Shown: positions 1 to 9,250, counted from the stretch's first letter. The stretch is DNA of 64,000 bases from JAAELZ01 sp965223465 (GCA_965223465.1 OZ245025.1:992001-1056000), one strand, 5' to 3'. Numbers and translations are program-made. The notes: a model not told the origin generated them from the letters alone.

Positions 1-186
1 CCCATAACTGGTGAGCACAATTTGATGGTCATGACGCATTCGAATAAAACACAAGCCACGCTGGCCTTCGCGCAATTTACAATAACGCGGACACACATCG
101 CATTGAATTCGTCCGTCTTCTAGGACATGCCAAAAATCGGTCGGAAAAAATGCGTTATCTTCATCTGACTGAATCGCATCTTGCAT
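1..186 (-). CDS. amrS: AmmeMemoRadiSam system radical SAM enzyme (partial, N-terminus only)
   Basis: Only the first 62 codons lie in the window; the rest runs off the left edge. The start is the ATG whose complement is at 184-186; an ATG seven bases upstream (191-193) meets a stop after ten codons. The visible part has the family N-terminus: a W-x-x-L-E-D-G-R-I-Q-C stretch, then Cys-x2-Cys-x3-Cys (CDVCPRYC) and a G-Q-R-G-L-C motif. In this family the N-terminal cysteines precede the radical SAM CxxxCxxC motif, which would be outside the window. It is divergent from the Memo and AMMECR1 genes, the partners that give the system its name. The substrate of the system is not established. Identity is confident because of the motif and the two partners next door. 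Confidence 0.85.
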   Translation of the reverse strand, partial: MQDAIQSDEDNAFFPTDFWHVLEDGRIQCDVCPRYCKLREGQRGLCFIRMRHDHQIVLTSYG

Positions 187-235
187 TTTTCATAATTTAC
201 CTTATTTTATATATGTTAATGAATGGTTCTTGTTG

Positions 236-1036
236 ATGAAAAATCAATACCAATCAAACCCGAGAAAGCCAGCCGTCGCCGGCCTGTTTTATCCCGAGAA
301 TCGCGATGAACTCGCTCGCGAGGTGGCGCGACTGCTTGAAGATACCACCGTATCGGTACAATCCAAACCCAAAGCACTCATCGTGCCACATGCCGGATAT
401 TATTACTCGGGACGCATAGCGGCAATGGCCTATGCTCATCTGATTCCATACGCGAGTGATATTAAGCGAGTTATCCTATTCGGGCCTGCCCACCGGTTTG
501 GTTTTCGTGGGTTGGCAACCCTTAGCGCCAATGCAATGCTGACCCCATTGGGACACGTCAGGATTGACGATGCTTATCGGGACAAGGTAACTCAAAGCTC
601 GGTACAGATACTTGACCAGGCGTTCGATGGAGAGCACTCGCTGGAAGTACAGCTCCCGTTTCTTCAAAGTATACTGGATAATTTTACGATATTGCCCATC
701 CTGGTCGGTGATGCGCAACCCGCCGAGGTCAGTACCACAATTGAACATTGCTGGGCAGACCCGGAAACCTTAATCGTGATCAGTTCAGATCTGAGCCACT
801 TTCATGATCATATCACCGCTGAGCAGATGGACGCCCGTACCACAGCCCATATTGAAGCCCTTGCACCGGAGAAAATTACTTATGAGGATGCCTGTGGGCG
901 TATACCCATCAATGGTCTGTTGTTAGCAGCAAAACAGGCGCAACTTAAAGCCTCCACCATCGCCCGCCAGAATTCGAGTGATGTCGGTGCAGATAAACAA
1001 CGTGTTGTCGGTTATGGCGCCTATCTTTTCAGCTGA
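236..1036 (+). CDS. amrB: Memo-family protein (AmmeMemoRadiSam system protein B)
   Basis: A 266-residue protein of the Memo family, which shares a fold with class III extradiol-type dioxygenases and binds a metal. It begins with the usual K-P-A-V-A-G-L-F-Y-P sequence. Putative metal ligands are visible: His52 in PHAGYYYSG, His86 in FGPAHRF and Cys220 in EDACGRIP, matching the His, His, Cys set known from human Memo. The motifs DGEHSLEVQLPFL (about 131-143) and SSDLSHF (about 183-189) are also present. Two TTG codons precede the ATG at 236; I use the ATG. The gene is divergent from the radical SAM gene and overlaps the AMMECR1 gene, so translation of the two is probably coupled. The reaction is unknown in bacteria. 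Confidence 0.9.
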   Translation: MKNQYQSNPRKPAVAGLFYPENRDELAREVARLLEDTTVSVQSKPKALIVPHAGYYYSGRIAAMAYAHLIPYASDIKRVILFGPAHRFGFRGLATLSANAMLTPLGHVRIDDAYRDKVTQSSVQILDQAFDGEHSLEVQLPFLQSILDNFTILPILVGDAQPAEVSTTIEHCWADPETLIVISSDLSHFHDHITAEQMDARTTAHIEALAPEKITYEDACGRIPINGLLLAAKQAQLKASTIARQNSSDVGADKQRVVGYGAYLFS

Positions 1037-1592
1037 GGATAAGGCACTTTTACTCGATCTTGCTCGCCAATCCATTGAACATGGCTTGAACCATGATCGC
1101 CCGTTGGCAATCGCGTTAGAAAACTACCCTGAGCACCTGCATGCATGGCACGCCAGCTTCGTTACTCTGTATAAAAATAAGCAGCTTAGAGGTTGTATCG
1201 GTCATCTCGAAGCGATACAGCCCCTGCTACAAGATATCGTTGAAAATGCTTATTCTGCGGCATTCAAAGACCATCGCTTCGCACCGCTTGATACCAAAGA
1301 ACTGCCGGCGCTCGAAATCAGCCTGGCTATTTTAAGCGCCCCAGAGCCGCTTCAATTTGATTCTGAAGCAGAACTGTTATCTATCATTCAGCCCGGTATC
1401 GATGGGTTAATACTTGAAGACAAGCATCATCGAGGTACGTTTCTGCCCTCAGTGTGGGATTCTTTACCTAAACCTGCTGATTTTCTACGAGAGCTTAAAC
1501 GTAAAGCCGGTCTGCCCGTTGACTTTTGGTCAGATACAATACAAGTTTCCAGATACACCACCCAGCAAATAACCACAAAAAACGCTAAATAG
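1014..1592 (+). CDS. amrA: AMMECR1-domain protein (AmmeMemoRadiSam system protein A)
   Basis: A 192-residue AMMECR1-family protein. The hallmark LRGCIGHLE sequence (family motif LRGCIG) is present, with later conserved segments around A-A-F-K-D-H-R-F-A-P-L and E-I-S-L-A-I-L-S. I chose the ATG at 1014, which leaves a 23-bp overlap with the Memo gene; in-frame ATG 981 and GTG 978 would add 11 or 12 residues without a clear ribosome binding site. The overlap fixes Memo and AMMECR1 as one operon. Human AMMECR1 is linked to a developmental syndrome, but the biochemical role of bacterial homologues is not known. Confidence 0.88.
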   Translation: MAPIFSAEDKALLLDLARQSIEHGLNHDRPLAIALENYPEHLHAWHASFVTLYKNKQLRGCIGHLEAIQPLLQDIVENAYSAAFKDHRFAPLDTKELPALEISLAILSAPEPLQFDSEAELLSIIQPGIDGLILEDKHHRGTFLPSVWDSLPKPADFLRELKRKAGLPVDFWSDTIQVSRYTTQQITTKNAK

Positions 1593-1934
1593 GTGTAATA
1601 ATTTGGACTCGATCTGAAAGGCTCGCGTATTTTGATTAGATGTTGACGTACATCGACTGTCCGAAATTTGCCCTTTTCGGCCAGTCACAGCTAGTGGTTT
1701 ATTTTAGCGACTTGCACAAAACCGTTATTAAACAGACGACCTTTAAAACAGGAGTGCTCTATACACGTATTCCTATATCCTAATTGGTCAACAGCGCGCG
1801 AATTACTCTCTAGTCGAACAGGAATCGTAGGATCCTAGAGGTTCTTATAAGTAAATCACGTATTTCTTGAGGCTTAGGGAACAGAGTTTTTGAGGGCTTG
1901 GCATTAATTAAGTGTTTTAACCCGCGAACTTGAA
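1593..1934. other. Intergenic, no gene seen
   Basis: About 340 bp between the AMMECR1 gene and a convergent minus-strand gene. Stops occur in all frames, and I see no hairpin with a T-run, no tRNA and no repeat. Confidence 0.5.
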
Positions 1935-2645
1935 CTATCGCGTGGTAGCAATCAATGCACACCGCCAGCGTCGATTCTGGTCTTCATTACGTTCAATAAC
2001 GATATAGATTTCCAGACCATTTTCAGGCGCTGGGTGCATAGAAGACAACGATTTGTCACTAGCGATTTGCTGCGGAATACGAGAGCTTAGATCGATTCGA
2101 TTGGCCGCGTTTATAAAGAGGCCCATTTTGTCAATAGCGCTAAGCCCCTTCGAAATCAATTTTTTGGTTTTCTCGTCTTTGTCTTTGTTTTCGTCTCCCG
2201 CAGTTAGTGACGAACCAAATAACTTATGCCCGACCATACCTGAATAACTGCCATCTTCTTCTTTATTCACCGAGATATTCCACTGAAACTTTTGGCCATT
2301 AATCATTAGTGCAATAAGTGACGGATGGTCTTCATCATAGGATATGAATAGGTTTCGGGAAATTTGTATTATCTCGCCTGGAATCAATGAGATTGCTTTT
2401 AAAAGCACATCCGTGTCGTCAATAGATTTCTTCAATTCACTGAGTTCTTTCCGCTCATCACGAAGTTCAATACTAAGCGTTTTGACTTGCTCCTTCATAG
2501 CGGGCAGTTGCCGATTTACCTGATCATTGTAGGTCCAAAAGAATTTTATTATCCCAATTAGCAAAGCCACCACGGCTACGACTGCCAAAACCCGGCCCAA
2601 CGGCTTGTCCAACCAATTTAGTATTTGCTCCGCATTGCTCATCAT
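1935..2645 (-). CDS. Hypothetical membrane-anchored protein with coiled coil
   Basis: A 236-residue protein I do not recognise. One hydrophobic segment (about residues 17-36, LAVVAVVALLIGIIKFFW) follows a short hydrophilic N-terminus, so it is probably anchored with most of the chain on one side of the inner membrane. Residues about 45-75 are rich in E, K and L in heptad-like spacing (KEQVKTLSIELRDERKELSE) and probably form a coiled coil. The remainder has mixed composition and no catalytic motif that I can name. It stands alone, convergent with the AMMECR1 gene. Confidence 0.6.
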   Translation of the reverse strand: MMSNAEQILNWLDKPLGRVLAVVAVVALLIGIIKFFWTYNDQVNRQLPAMKEQVKTLSIELRDERKELSELKKSIDDTDVLLKAISLIPGEIIQISRNLFISYDEDHPSLIALMINGQKFQWNISVNKEEDGSYSGMVGHKLFGSSLTAGDENKDKDEKTKKLISKGLSAIDKMGLFINAANRIDLSSRIPQQIASDKSLSSMHPAPENGLEIYIVIERNEDQNRRWRCALIATTR

Positions 2646-2956
2646 TAAATTTTACCAAAATGCCTAATAGACTAGTAGTGCAGTGCAAGATTGGGGAACG
2701 CCAACATTAATTATGCTGCGCGTGATCATGGCAAAACCTTCGAATGCCCTAATTCGTATTTCAATAAGCTGTTCGAATGTCTCTTTTGAGTATGCCAGAG
2801 CCAGTGACGCAATTCCAATTTGACCCCGATTTGCCCCAAATAATGTGTAAACACCCAAGAATGATAAGCAGTAAATCTCGTTAATCCTACAACTCGACCA
2901 TTAAAATAGAAATGTGCGCAATGATTATAGGGGTAGTCAACAACTAACCCGCTCGA
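2646..2956. other. Intergenic, no convincing gene
   Basis: About 310 bp. A 64-codon minus-strand frame (2664-2858) is open but has no recognisable similarity and no clear ribosome binding site. I leave it uncalled. Confidence 0.45.
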
Positions 2957-3463
2957 TTACCTTCTCTGATAGTGTGCCCTGCTGGGAATTACATTGCGAA
3001 TACCACCACTCGGGCTCTCCACATCCCCCTTGTAACGTGGCAAGAGAATGACGTGCAGGTGGTCAACGCTTCTTCCGGCTTCTTTTCCATCGTTGTTGCC
3101 AATCGTGTATGCATCAGGCCTATTGTCCAGAAAAGGCAATTGTAAAATCGTTTCAATTGAGTCCTTCGGGCGGTCTTGCCGGATAAGTCTGCTGAGCATT
3201 TCTTGATAAAGCGCTTTCATGTCCGTTGCTTCAATCACGCGCTTGACACCGCTGATCGCCTCAAAATAATCCTCATGCTCGGTTTCATTTAGATTAAAAA
3301 TGGATGCGACATGCCTTCTGGGCATAATCAGAGCATGCCCAGGATTAACCGGATTGGTGTCAAAAATCCCAATGAATGACCTGTTCTCAAAAACAAATGG
3401 GTCGGCTTCACCGCGTATGACCTTGCAAAAATAACAGTCTTGTTCGGAATGGGTTTTGTTCAT
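2957..3463 (-). CDS. HIT-family protein with altered histidine triad
   Basis: A 168-residue histidine-triad (HIT) superfamily protein, probably a nucleotide hydrolase or transferase. Near the N-terminus are the paired cysteines of many HIT proteins (CYFC). The nucleotide-binding part has NPGHALIMPRRH, and the C-terminal signature is GRSVDHLHVILLPR. The usual triad is His-x-His-x-His; here the first two histidines, including the middle one that is the nucleophile in HINT and FHIT, are kept, but the third is Ile. The C-terminal GDVESPSGGIRNVIP stretch is typical of the bacterial branch. The segment between the nucleotide-binding half and the triad seems somewhat longer than usual. It is monocistronic; the substrate is unknown. 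Confidence 0.8.
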   Translation of the reverse strand: MNKTHSEQDCYFCKVIRGEADPFVFENRSFIGIFDTNPVNPGHALIMPRRHVASIFNLNETEHEDYFEAISGVKRVIEATDMKALYQEMLSRLIRQDRPKDSIETILQLPFLDNRPDAYTIGNNDGKEAGRSVDHLHVILLPRYKGDVESPSGGIRNVIPSRAHYQRR

Positions 3464-3745
3464 GAAATGATCGTAGTTTATTAACCGGGTGTTATTGCGG
3501 GCTACTCCAATTCTGGATGTGAAACCCGTGTTCTTATGGAAGCATTCTTAATATCGAGATATCAATGGGGGATTATCTAAACCCCATTTACAGCAAAAAC
3601 CTAGAAATAGCCAAAACGTAGTTAGTGCGAAATATATGTATTTCATTTTTGAGACTCAATCAGTTAATTGCAAATGTTGAAAATAGATACATCCGTTAAA
3701 AAAGCCACGGAAGGCGGTTAAATAGAGAATAAAAGAAAAACGAAC

Positions 3746-4216
3746 CTATTTATTGATCTCCAACAACTCCACGTCAAAAATCAACGTAGAACCCGGCGCA
3801 ATCTTACCCACCGAACGATTTCCATAGGCTAACTCGCTGGGAATAAACAAACGAGCCTTCTCCCCGACCACCATCAATTGTAAGCCTTCCGTCCAGCCTT
3901 TGATCACCTGGTTTAACCCAAAACTAATCGGCTCACCCCGGTCAACCGAGCTATCGAACACCGTACCATCCAACAAGGTGCCATGATAATGCACTTTCAC
4001 GCTATCGGTCGGCCCCGGATGGTTATTTCCGGTACCAGCATTTAGCACTTGATACTGCAACCCAGAAGGTAACACCTGAACCCCTTCAATCAATTGATTA
4101 TTAGCCAAAAACTCAGTGCCCATTTCAATATTATCCTTGGCCAATTTACCCCCAACGAATTGCTTGTATAAGACGAATGCTACTATTAAGGCTACAATGA
4201 CTAATACGACTTTCAT
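3746..4216 (-). CDS. FKBP-type peptidyl-prolyl isomerase, membrane-anchored
   Basis: A 156-residue protein with an N-terminal hydrophobic segment (about residues 2-18) followed by one FKBP domain. The domain begins at LPSGLQYQVL and contains VKVHYHGTLLDGTVFDSS, then VIKGWTEGL, then IPSELAYG, and ends in LIFDVELLEI, the FKBP order. The active-site aromatic and aspartate residues (YHG, FDSS) are present. It lacks the N-terminal dimerisation domain of FkpA or FklB, so it is a minimal single-domain form. The hydrophobic segment may be an uncleaved signal anchor, placing the isomerase in the periplasm. No operon partner. Confidence 0.88.
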   Translation of the reverse strand: MKVVLVIVALIVAFVLYKQFVGGKLAKDNIEMGTEFLANNQLIEGVQVLPSGLQYQVLNAGTGNNHPGPTDSVKVHYHGTLLDGTVFDSSVDRGEPISFGLNQVIKGWTEGLQLMVVGEKARLFIPSELAYGNRSVGKIAPGSTLIFDVELLEINK

Positions 4217-4383
4217 TAACGCATTTCTCGCTGTGATTTAGATGCCGGGAATGGTAACTGATTTGGCAGAAACGAGCAGCAGTAATGGATGTTTTGCTCC
4301 CATTATCAGACTATTTCGAACCTTATATTCCTCGCAGACAGGCTTAAGTTCATTCGTTAACAAAAATCTGGGTTAAATGATAC

Positions 4384-6423
4384 CTACAAATCCTTGCACA
4401 AACGCAAAGCGTCATAGATGGCGGCATGGGTATTCCTGGCAGAAACCGCATCACCAATCCGAAATAACTGGAAGGTACCGCCTGCATTATTTTCTATTTG
4501 CTGTTTAATACCTGAAATGAGGTCAGCGTAGTTGATCTCGCCCAAATTACTCGAAAGTGGCTTAAGCTCAAAATACACCTCATCGAGTGGAATCGTGCCA
4601 TGGTTGACAACCACTTGATCAACCAAGCGCTGCTGGTCTATCTCCCTATAATCGCTACCGATGTGCGCACGCAGCTGCTTGCCTTCAGGTTCCACCTGCA
4701 ATAAACGATAGGTCACCGTAAAGGTCACCGCTTTGTCTTGCAAAGCGCGCATATAGGGCACCAAATTCATCCCCATGACTTCTGGTGCAAAAGTGCGGTC
4801 AGGCGTCATGACTTCCAGCTCTGCTCCACTATCCACAATAACCTCGGCAGCCTGTAAAGCGGCATGATCTCCCGCATCGTCAAACAACAATACTTTTTTA
4901 CCCGGTTTGATATCTTTCGCCAGTATGTCCCAGGTCGATACCACGAGCTCATTACCCGATTCCAACACCTCAGTTTGTGGCAGCCCACCAGTGGCGATAA
5001 TGACGATATCCGGGTTTTCTGCCCGTATGTCTGCTGCTTCAGCGTAGGTATTAAAACGAAAGACCACACCCAGCTTTTCGCATTGCATCATGCGCCAGTC
5101 AATAATTGAAATCAATTCATGGCGACGCGGGCTGAGTGCGGCGAGACGCAATTGGCCTCCTGGTTCGGGTGCCGCCTCAAAAACAATCGTTTCATGGCCG
5201 CGTTCAGCCAGCACGCGCGCGGCTTCCAGCCCGGCTGGGCCGGCCCCAACGACTACCGCTTTGCGCTCGTGTTCTGCCTGTAAAATCTCATGCGGCATGC
5301 TGAGTTCGCGACCGGTTGCAGCATTGTGAATGCATAAAGCGTCAGCCCCTTGATATATTCGATCCAGACAATAGGTCGCCCCCACACAAGGACGAATATC
5401 TTCCTCACGCCCTTCGCGAATTTTTCTGACGATATGCGGGTCGGTCATATGCGCGCGCGTCATCCCGACCATATCCAATTTGCCCAATGCGATGGCATGG
5501 CGCGCTGTCGCCACATCCGGAATTTTAGCTGCATGAAACGTCGGGAAATTGGTTGCTGCACGCACTTCTCCCGCAAAATCCAGGTGCGGCGAGTTGGGCA
5601 TACCCAGAACCGGAATCACGTCGGTTAACGCTGGATCAGTATCTATTCGGCCGCGAATGACATTTAGAAAATCAACCTGCCCGGTCTGTTTAAGCCGTTT
5701 CGATATTTCGATGCCCTCTTGATAAGAAATGCCCCCCTTAGTCACTTCGTCTGCTGTATAACGCACTCCGACAATAAATCTATCTCCGATACGTTTACGA
5801 ATCGCAGCTATCACTTGCATACCAAAACGCATTCTATTATCCAGGCTGCCGCCAAATGGTTGATCCAAGGTATTGGTTAAGGGCGACCAAAACTGATCCA
5901 TTAAGTGTCCATACGCTTGCAACTCAATACCATCTAATCCAGCAGCCTGCATCCGCTCAGCCGCATCGGCGTAATCGTTGATGATTCGGTCAATATCCCA
6001 GTCTTCAAGCTTTTTCGGGAAGGCGCGGTGTGCAGCCTCTCGCCGGTGCGAAGGCGACACCACCGGCAGCCAATCCCCTTTTGACCAACTGGTTCTGCGC
6101 CCGAGATGGGTCAGCTGAATCATCACCGCAGTATCATATTCATGACAGGCTTCTACTAATTCCCGCATCCAAGGTACCACTTCATCCTTGTAGGCCAAAA
6201 TATTATTGAATGCCGGTGGGCTATCTCTGGAAACCACCGCCGAGCCCGCGGTCATGGTCATGGCAACACCCCCTTTTGCGCGTTCTACATGGTAAGCGCG
6301 ATAGCGCGCAGTTGGCATGCCATCCTCCGGATATGCCGGTTCATGCGATGTTGTCATGATACGGTTTTTCAGCGTAAGATGTTTCAGCTGAAAGGGTTGA
6401 AGTAGCGGGTCTGGTTTTACCAT
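4384..6423 (-). CDS. dgcA: DgcA-like FMN/FAD/Fe-S oxidoreductase (N-methyl amino acid demethylase family)
   Basis: A 679-residue protein of the 2,4-dienoyl-CoA reductase / trimethylamine dehydrogenase group: an old-yellow-enzyme TIM barrel (about 1-370), an iron-sulfur segment, then a Rossmann domain beginning VVVGAGPAGLEAARV near residue 390. It closely follows what I remember of Pseudomonas DgcA (dimethylglycine catabolism), including the cysteine segment starting CVGATYCLD and the ending RNTHAAIYDALRLCKDL. The cysteine segment reads Cys-x2-Ala-x2-Cys-x11-Cys, so one of the four cluster cysteines of trimethylamine dehydrogenase is Ala, as also in DgcA. Relatives act on dimethylglycine or N-methylproline (stachydrine pathway), so the exact substrate is open. 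It lies 14 bp after the MttB-like gene, in one operon. Confidence 0.82.
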   Translation of the reverse strand: MVKPDPLLQPFQLKHLTLKNRIMTTSHEPAYPEDGMPTARYRAYHVERAKGGVAMTMTAGSAVVSRDSPPAFNNILAYKDEVVPWMRELVEACHEYDTAVMIQLTHLGRRTSWSKGDWLPVVSPSHRREAAHRAFPKKLEDWDIDRIINDYADAAERMQAAGLDGIELQAYGHLMDQFWSPLTNTLDQPFGGSLDNRMRFGMQVIAAIRKRIGDRFIVGVRYTADEVTKGGISYQEGIEISKRLKQTGQVDFLNVIRGRIDTDPALTDVIPVLGMPNSPHLDFAGEVRAATNFPTFHAAKIPDVATARHAIALGKLDMVGMTRAHMTDPHIVRKIREGREEDIRPCVGATYCLDRIYQGADALCIHNAATGRELSMPHEILQAEHERKAVVVGAGPAGLEAARVLAERGHETIVFEAAPEPGGQLRLAALSPRRHELISIIDWRMMQCEKLGVVFRFNTYAEAADIRAENPDIVIIATGGLPQTEVLESGNELVVSTWDILAKDIKPGKKVLLFDDAGDHAALQAAEVIVDSGAELEVMTPDRTFAPEVMGMNLVPYMRALQDKAVTFTVTYRLLQVEPEGKQLRAHIGSDYREIDQQRLVDQVVVNHGTIPLDEVYFELKPLSSNLGEINYADLISGIKQQIENNAGGTFQLFRIGDAVSARNTHAAIYDALRLCKDL

Positions 6424-6437
6424 GCTTGTTTTACCAA

Positions 6438-7970
6438 CTAATACCAGGCATCTTTAGATGCACTTTTTCGTTCTGCAATAAACGCGAGTAGTGCTTCGTC
6501 AACCGCTTCATCCATCGGAGGTGCCTCGTATTCCGATAATAGCTTTTTCCAGCGTCTATTAGCCCGCGTAACCATATCTTCAGAACCCTTTTCTGACCAT
6601 TGCTCAAAGGAATCGCTATCGCATAAGGCTGATTCCCAAAATGCAGATAGGTAGTTTTTCTGGGTATGCGTACAACCAAAAAAATGCTCCCCTGGTTCCA
6701 CTTCATGAAACGCTTGCATTGCCAAGGTGTTGTGGTCAATCGTGACCCCGGCTAGGTAGCGATGCATCGCAGCACAAAAATCAGCATCCATAACAAATTT
6801 TTCGTAACTCATCGACAACAGGCTATCTAAAAAACCGGCTGAGTGCAAAATAAAGTTGGCCCCGCACTGCACCGCGGACAGCATTGAAAGCGTACTTTCA
6901 ATGCCCGATTGTGCATCGGCGAGTTTGGATGTTGTAAACGAACCAGAACACCGTAAAGGCAGGTTCAACCGTCGCGCGAGTTGACCCACAATCAGCGAAC
7001 CGAGCGCGGGTTCGGGCATACCAAAGGTCGGTGAACCGGAACGCAAAGATGAAGACGACAAGAAGTTGCCAAAAATAACCGGCGCACCTGGTCGTTCTAG
7101 CTGCGTCAAAGCGCAACCTACCATGGTTTCCGCCAAAGACTGCGCAATGGCACCGGCATTGGTCACGGGGCCCATTGCCCCGCCCAGAATAAAAGGCACG
7201 ATCACAGACCCTTGGTTTGCACGTGCATAAGTACGTATGACCTGAGTAGCACTGCCATCCCATACCAACGGAGAATTCGCGTTCACATTGCCCATAATAA
7301 CGCAATCTTGATCTACCCTTTGGCTGCCAAACAAGATACGGCACATCTCGATTGAATCCGCCGCCCGTTCTGGCTCAGTAACGGATCCTAAAAACGCCTT
7401 ATCAGAGTAACGCATATGCGCGTACACCATATCCAAGTGACGTTTATTGACCGGCACATCAACCGGCTCACACACCGTCCCACCGGAATGATGTAGCCAG
7501 GGGAGCAGATACGTTAGTTTGATAAAATTCTGAAAATCTTGAAGCGTACCGTAACGCCTGCCCTGCTCCGAATCCATGACAAAAGGTGACCCATACGAGG
7601 GGGCCATCACGACATTATTACCCCCAATCGCCACTGAACGTGCCGGATTTCGTGCGTGCTGGACAAACTCAGCCGGAGCTGTTTTCAGCACCTCGCGCAC
7701 CAAACCAGGTTCAAACCGAATTCGCTCGCCATCGACTTCCGCGCCCGCTTCTTTCCAAAGCCGAATAGCTTCATCATCCCCGCGAATTTCGATCCCAATT
7801 TCAGCCAGAATCTGATGGGACGTACGCTCAATCTGAATCAGGCCATCTTCTGCTAGCAACTCGTAGCAGGGAATATGACGGGTGATATACGCGGGTGCAG
7901 AAGGGGCGCGAGCGTTTGGCTGGTATGTGCGCCTGCTACGGCGTTTTCTGCGAGAAGATCGAGTACTCAT
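6438..7970 (-). CDS. mttB: MttB-family (non-pyrrolysine) methyltransferase
   Basis: A 510-residue protein of the trimethylamine methyltransferase MttB family. The N-terminus is arginine-rich (RSSRRKRRSRRTY), common in proteobacterial members. The frame has no in-frame amber codon, so it belongs to the non-pyrrolysine branch; characterised members of that branch use quaternary amines such as glycine betaine with a corrinoid protein. The family core is visible at SKLADAQSGIESTLSML and the following GANFILHSAGFLDSLLSMSYE. No corrinoid protein or corrinoid methyltransferase gene lies beside it, so the methyl acceptor is not evident. It is first in an operon with the DgcA-like gene and divergent from a LysR gene that probably controls it. 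Confidence 0.85.
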   Translation of the reverse strand: MSTRSSRRKRRSRRTYQPNARAPSAPAYITRHIPCYELLAEDGLIQIERTSHQILAEIGIEIRGDDEAIRLWKEAGAEVDGERIRFEPGLVREVLKTAPAEFVQHARNPARSVAIGGNNVVMAPSYGSPFVMDSEQGRRYGTLQDFQNFIKLTYLLPWLHHSGGTVCEPVDVPVNKRHLDMVYAHMRYSDKAFLGSVTEPERAADSIEMCRILFGSQRVDQDCVIMGNVNANSPLVWDGSATQVIRTYARANQGSVIVPFILGGAMGPVTNAGAIAQSLAETMVGCALTQLERPGAPVIFGNFLSSSSLRSGSPTFGMPEPALGSLIVGQLARRLNLPLRCSGSFTTSKLADAQSGIESTLSMLSAVQCGANFILHSAGFLDSLLSMSYEKFVMDADFCAAMHRYLAGVTIDHNTLAMQAFHEVEPGEHFFGCTHTQKNYLSAFWESALCDSDSFEQWSEKGSEDMVTRANRRWKKLLSEYEAPPMDEAVDEALLAFIAERKSASKDAWY

Positions 7971-8073
7971 ATTTGCTCACCTAATAGCTAAGATATGCAC
8001 CAAAGCTTAGTTTAGCAATTAATTTAGGGTTTGTGATCTGGATAAAAATTCATACTTTATATAAAATTAATTC
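7971..8073. promoter_or_regulatory. Divergent promoter region between mttB-dgcA and LysR gene
   Basis: A 103-bp AT-rich spacer between divergent start codons, the usual site for a LysR-type operator. No consensus box stands out, so the assignment rests on arrangement alone. Confidence 0.4.
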
Positions 8074-8991
8074 ATGCCAAATAAGCGTAATATCGTTTCA
8101 TCAGCCAATTTGCTGCTTATATTCGAATCAGCTGGCCGTTGTTTAAGCTTCTCACGCGCTGCCGATGAGCTCGGTGTCAGCCAACCTGCCATCAGTCATG
8201 CGATTAAAAAGTTGGAACTGCAGTTAGGGGTGAAATTGTTTGATCGACAACATCGTGGCGTCAAGCTGAGCCGCGCGGGTTTTCGCTTTTTCCAGCAAGT
8301 ATCGAGCGCACTGGACGATATTTATCTAGCTGCCGACGCGCTAAAACGCAGCCAGCAGACCCAGGATGTGACACTCTTAGTCTCAACTGCTTTCGCCACA
8401 CACTGGCTGATGCCCAGAATTGCACGTTTCAAGCAAAATCACCCTACCATCAATCTGCGCTGCCTGACGACCGAGACAGAAAGTGATTTTTTAGATGAGG
8501 ACGTCGACTTGGGTATACCGCTCGGAGGCGGAGAATGGCCGGATTATGAACGCTGGTATTTTACTGACGAAGCGGTGTTAGCGGTGTGCGCTAAAAGTTA
8601 TCTTGATCAGGCCAAACCCATTCGACGTACCGCAGATTTACTGCACCATACCTTGTTACACCTGGAAGCAAACTACCCTCAACGTCTTGACTGGAAAGCA
8701 TGGGCGAAGCATTACGATGTTGATCTCAAACCTGGAGACGAACATTTGCAATTCAATGATTATTCCGTCGTACTACAGGCGGCGCTGGAAGGTCAGGGTA
8801 TTGCATTGGGCTGGCGACATATCATTGAACCTTTACTGGCGCAAGAAAGATTGGTTCAGGCGTTACCAGAAATCTATATTACTGAGCATCCATTTTATAT
8901 TTTAGCGCCAAAAGGAACTGCGTTGCGTCCTGCGGCCGAGTGCTTGCGCAATTGGTTGATCACGGAGATTAATCAGGGATATGACCTATAA
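8074..8991 (+). CDS. LysR-family transcriptional regulator (GcvA-like)
   Basis: A 305-residue LysR-type regulator. The N-terminal winged helix-turn-helix is clear (SFSRAADELGVSQPAISHAI, about residues 27-46), followed by the LQLGVKLFDR linker segment. The effector domain contains ATHWLMPRIARF and a D-V-D-L-G-I segment like those of GcvA/AmpR-type members. It is divergent from the MttB-DgcA operon; by the common LysR arrangement it probably activates that operon in response to a methylated amine or its product. This is inference from position. Confidence 0.88.
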   Translation: MPNKRNIVSSANLLLIFESAGRCLSFSRAADELGVSQPAISHAIKKLELQLGVKLFDRQHRGVKLSRAGFRFFQQVSSALDDIYLAADALKRSQQTQDVTLLVSTAFATHWLMPRIARFKQNHPTINLRCLTTETESDFLDEDVDLGIPLGGGEWPDYERWYFTDEAVLAVCAKSYLDQAKPIRRTADLLHHTLLHLEANYPQRLDWKAWAKHYDVDLKPGDEHLQFNDYSVVLQAALEGQGIALGWRHIIEPLLAQERLVQALPEIYITEHPFYILAPKGTALRPAAECLRNWLITEINQGYDL

Positions 8992-9220
8992 GAACACTCA
9001 CGATTCCTGCAAAAAGTTGGCCCAATGAGCGCTTTTTGCGAGATTGATCAGCCAATTGACGTGAGTTTTACACTGAACTTAGTGTCCTATTCACAACGCT
9101 TCCATTCTCTGGGTAAAACCAATTTTCCTAAAATAACCATCAGCACCGTCCTACGCCGCTCTACTCAAAAAATTTATACAATAATTGACCTTCGTCAATA
9201 TTCGCTAAAACGTTCAATAG

Positions 9221-9250
9221 AAAAAATGGAGCCATTCGAAAATGGCTCCA
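9221..9250 (-). terminator. Rho-independent terminator of the ompW-like gene
   Basis: A perfect 10-bp stem (TGGAGCCATT at 9227-9236 with AATGGCTCCA at 9241-9250) around a four-base loop. Read on the minus strand it is followed by a run of six T, directly after the stop of the OmpW-family gene. Confidence 0.85.

Noticed and set aside
2664..2858. 64-codon minus-strand frame
   Set aside because: No recognisable similarity, no ribosome binding site and no partner. It may be chance.
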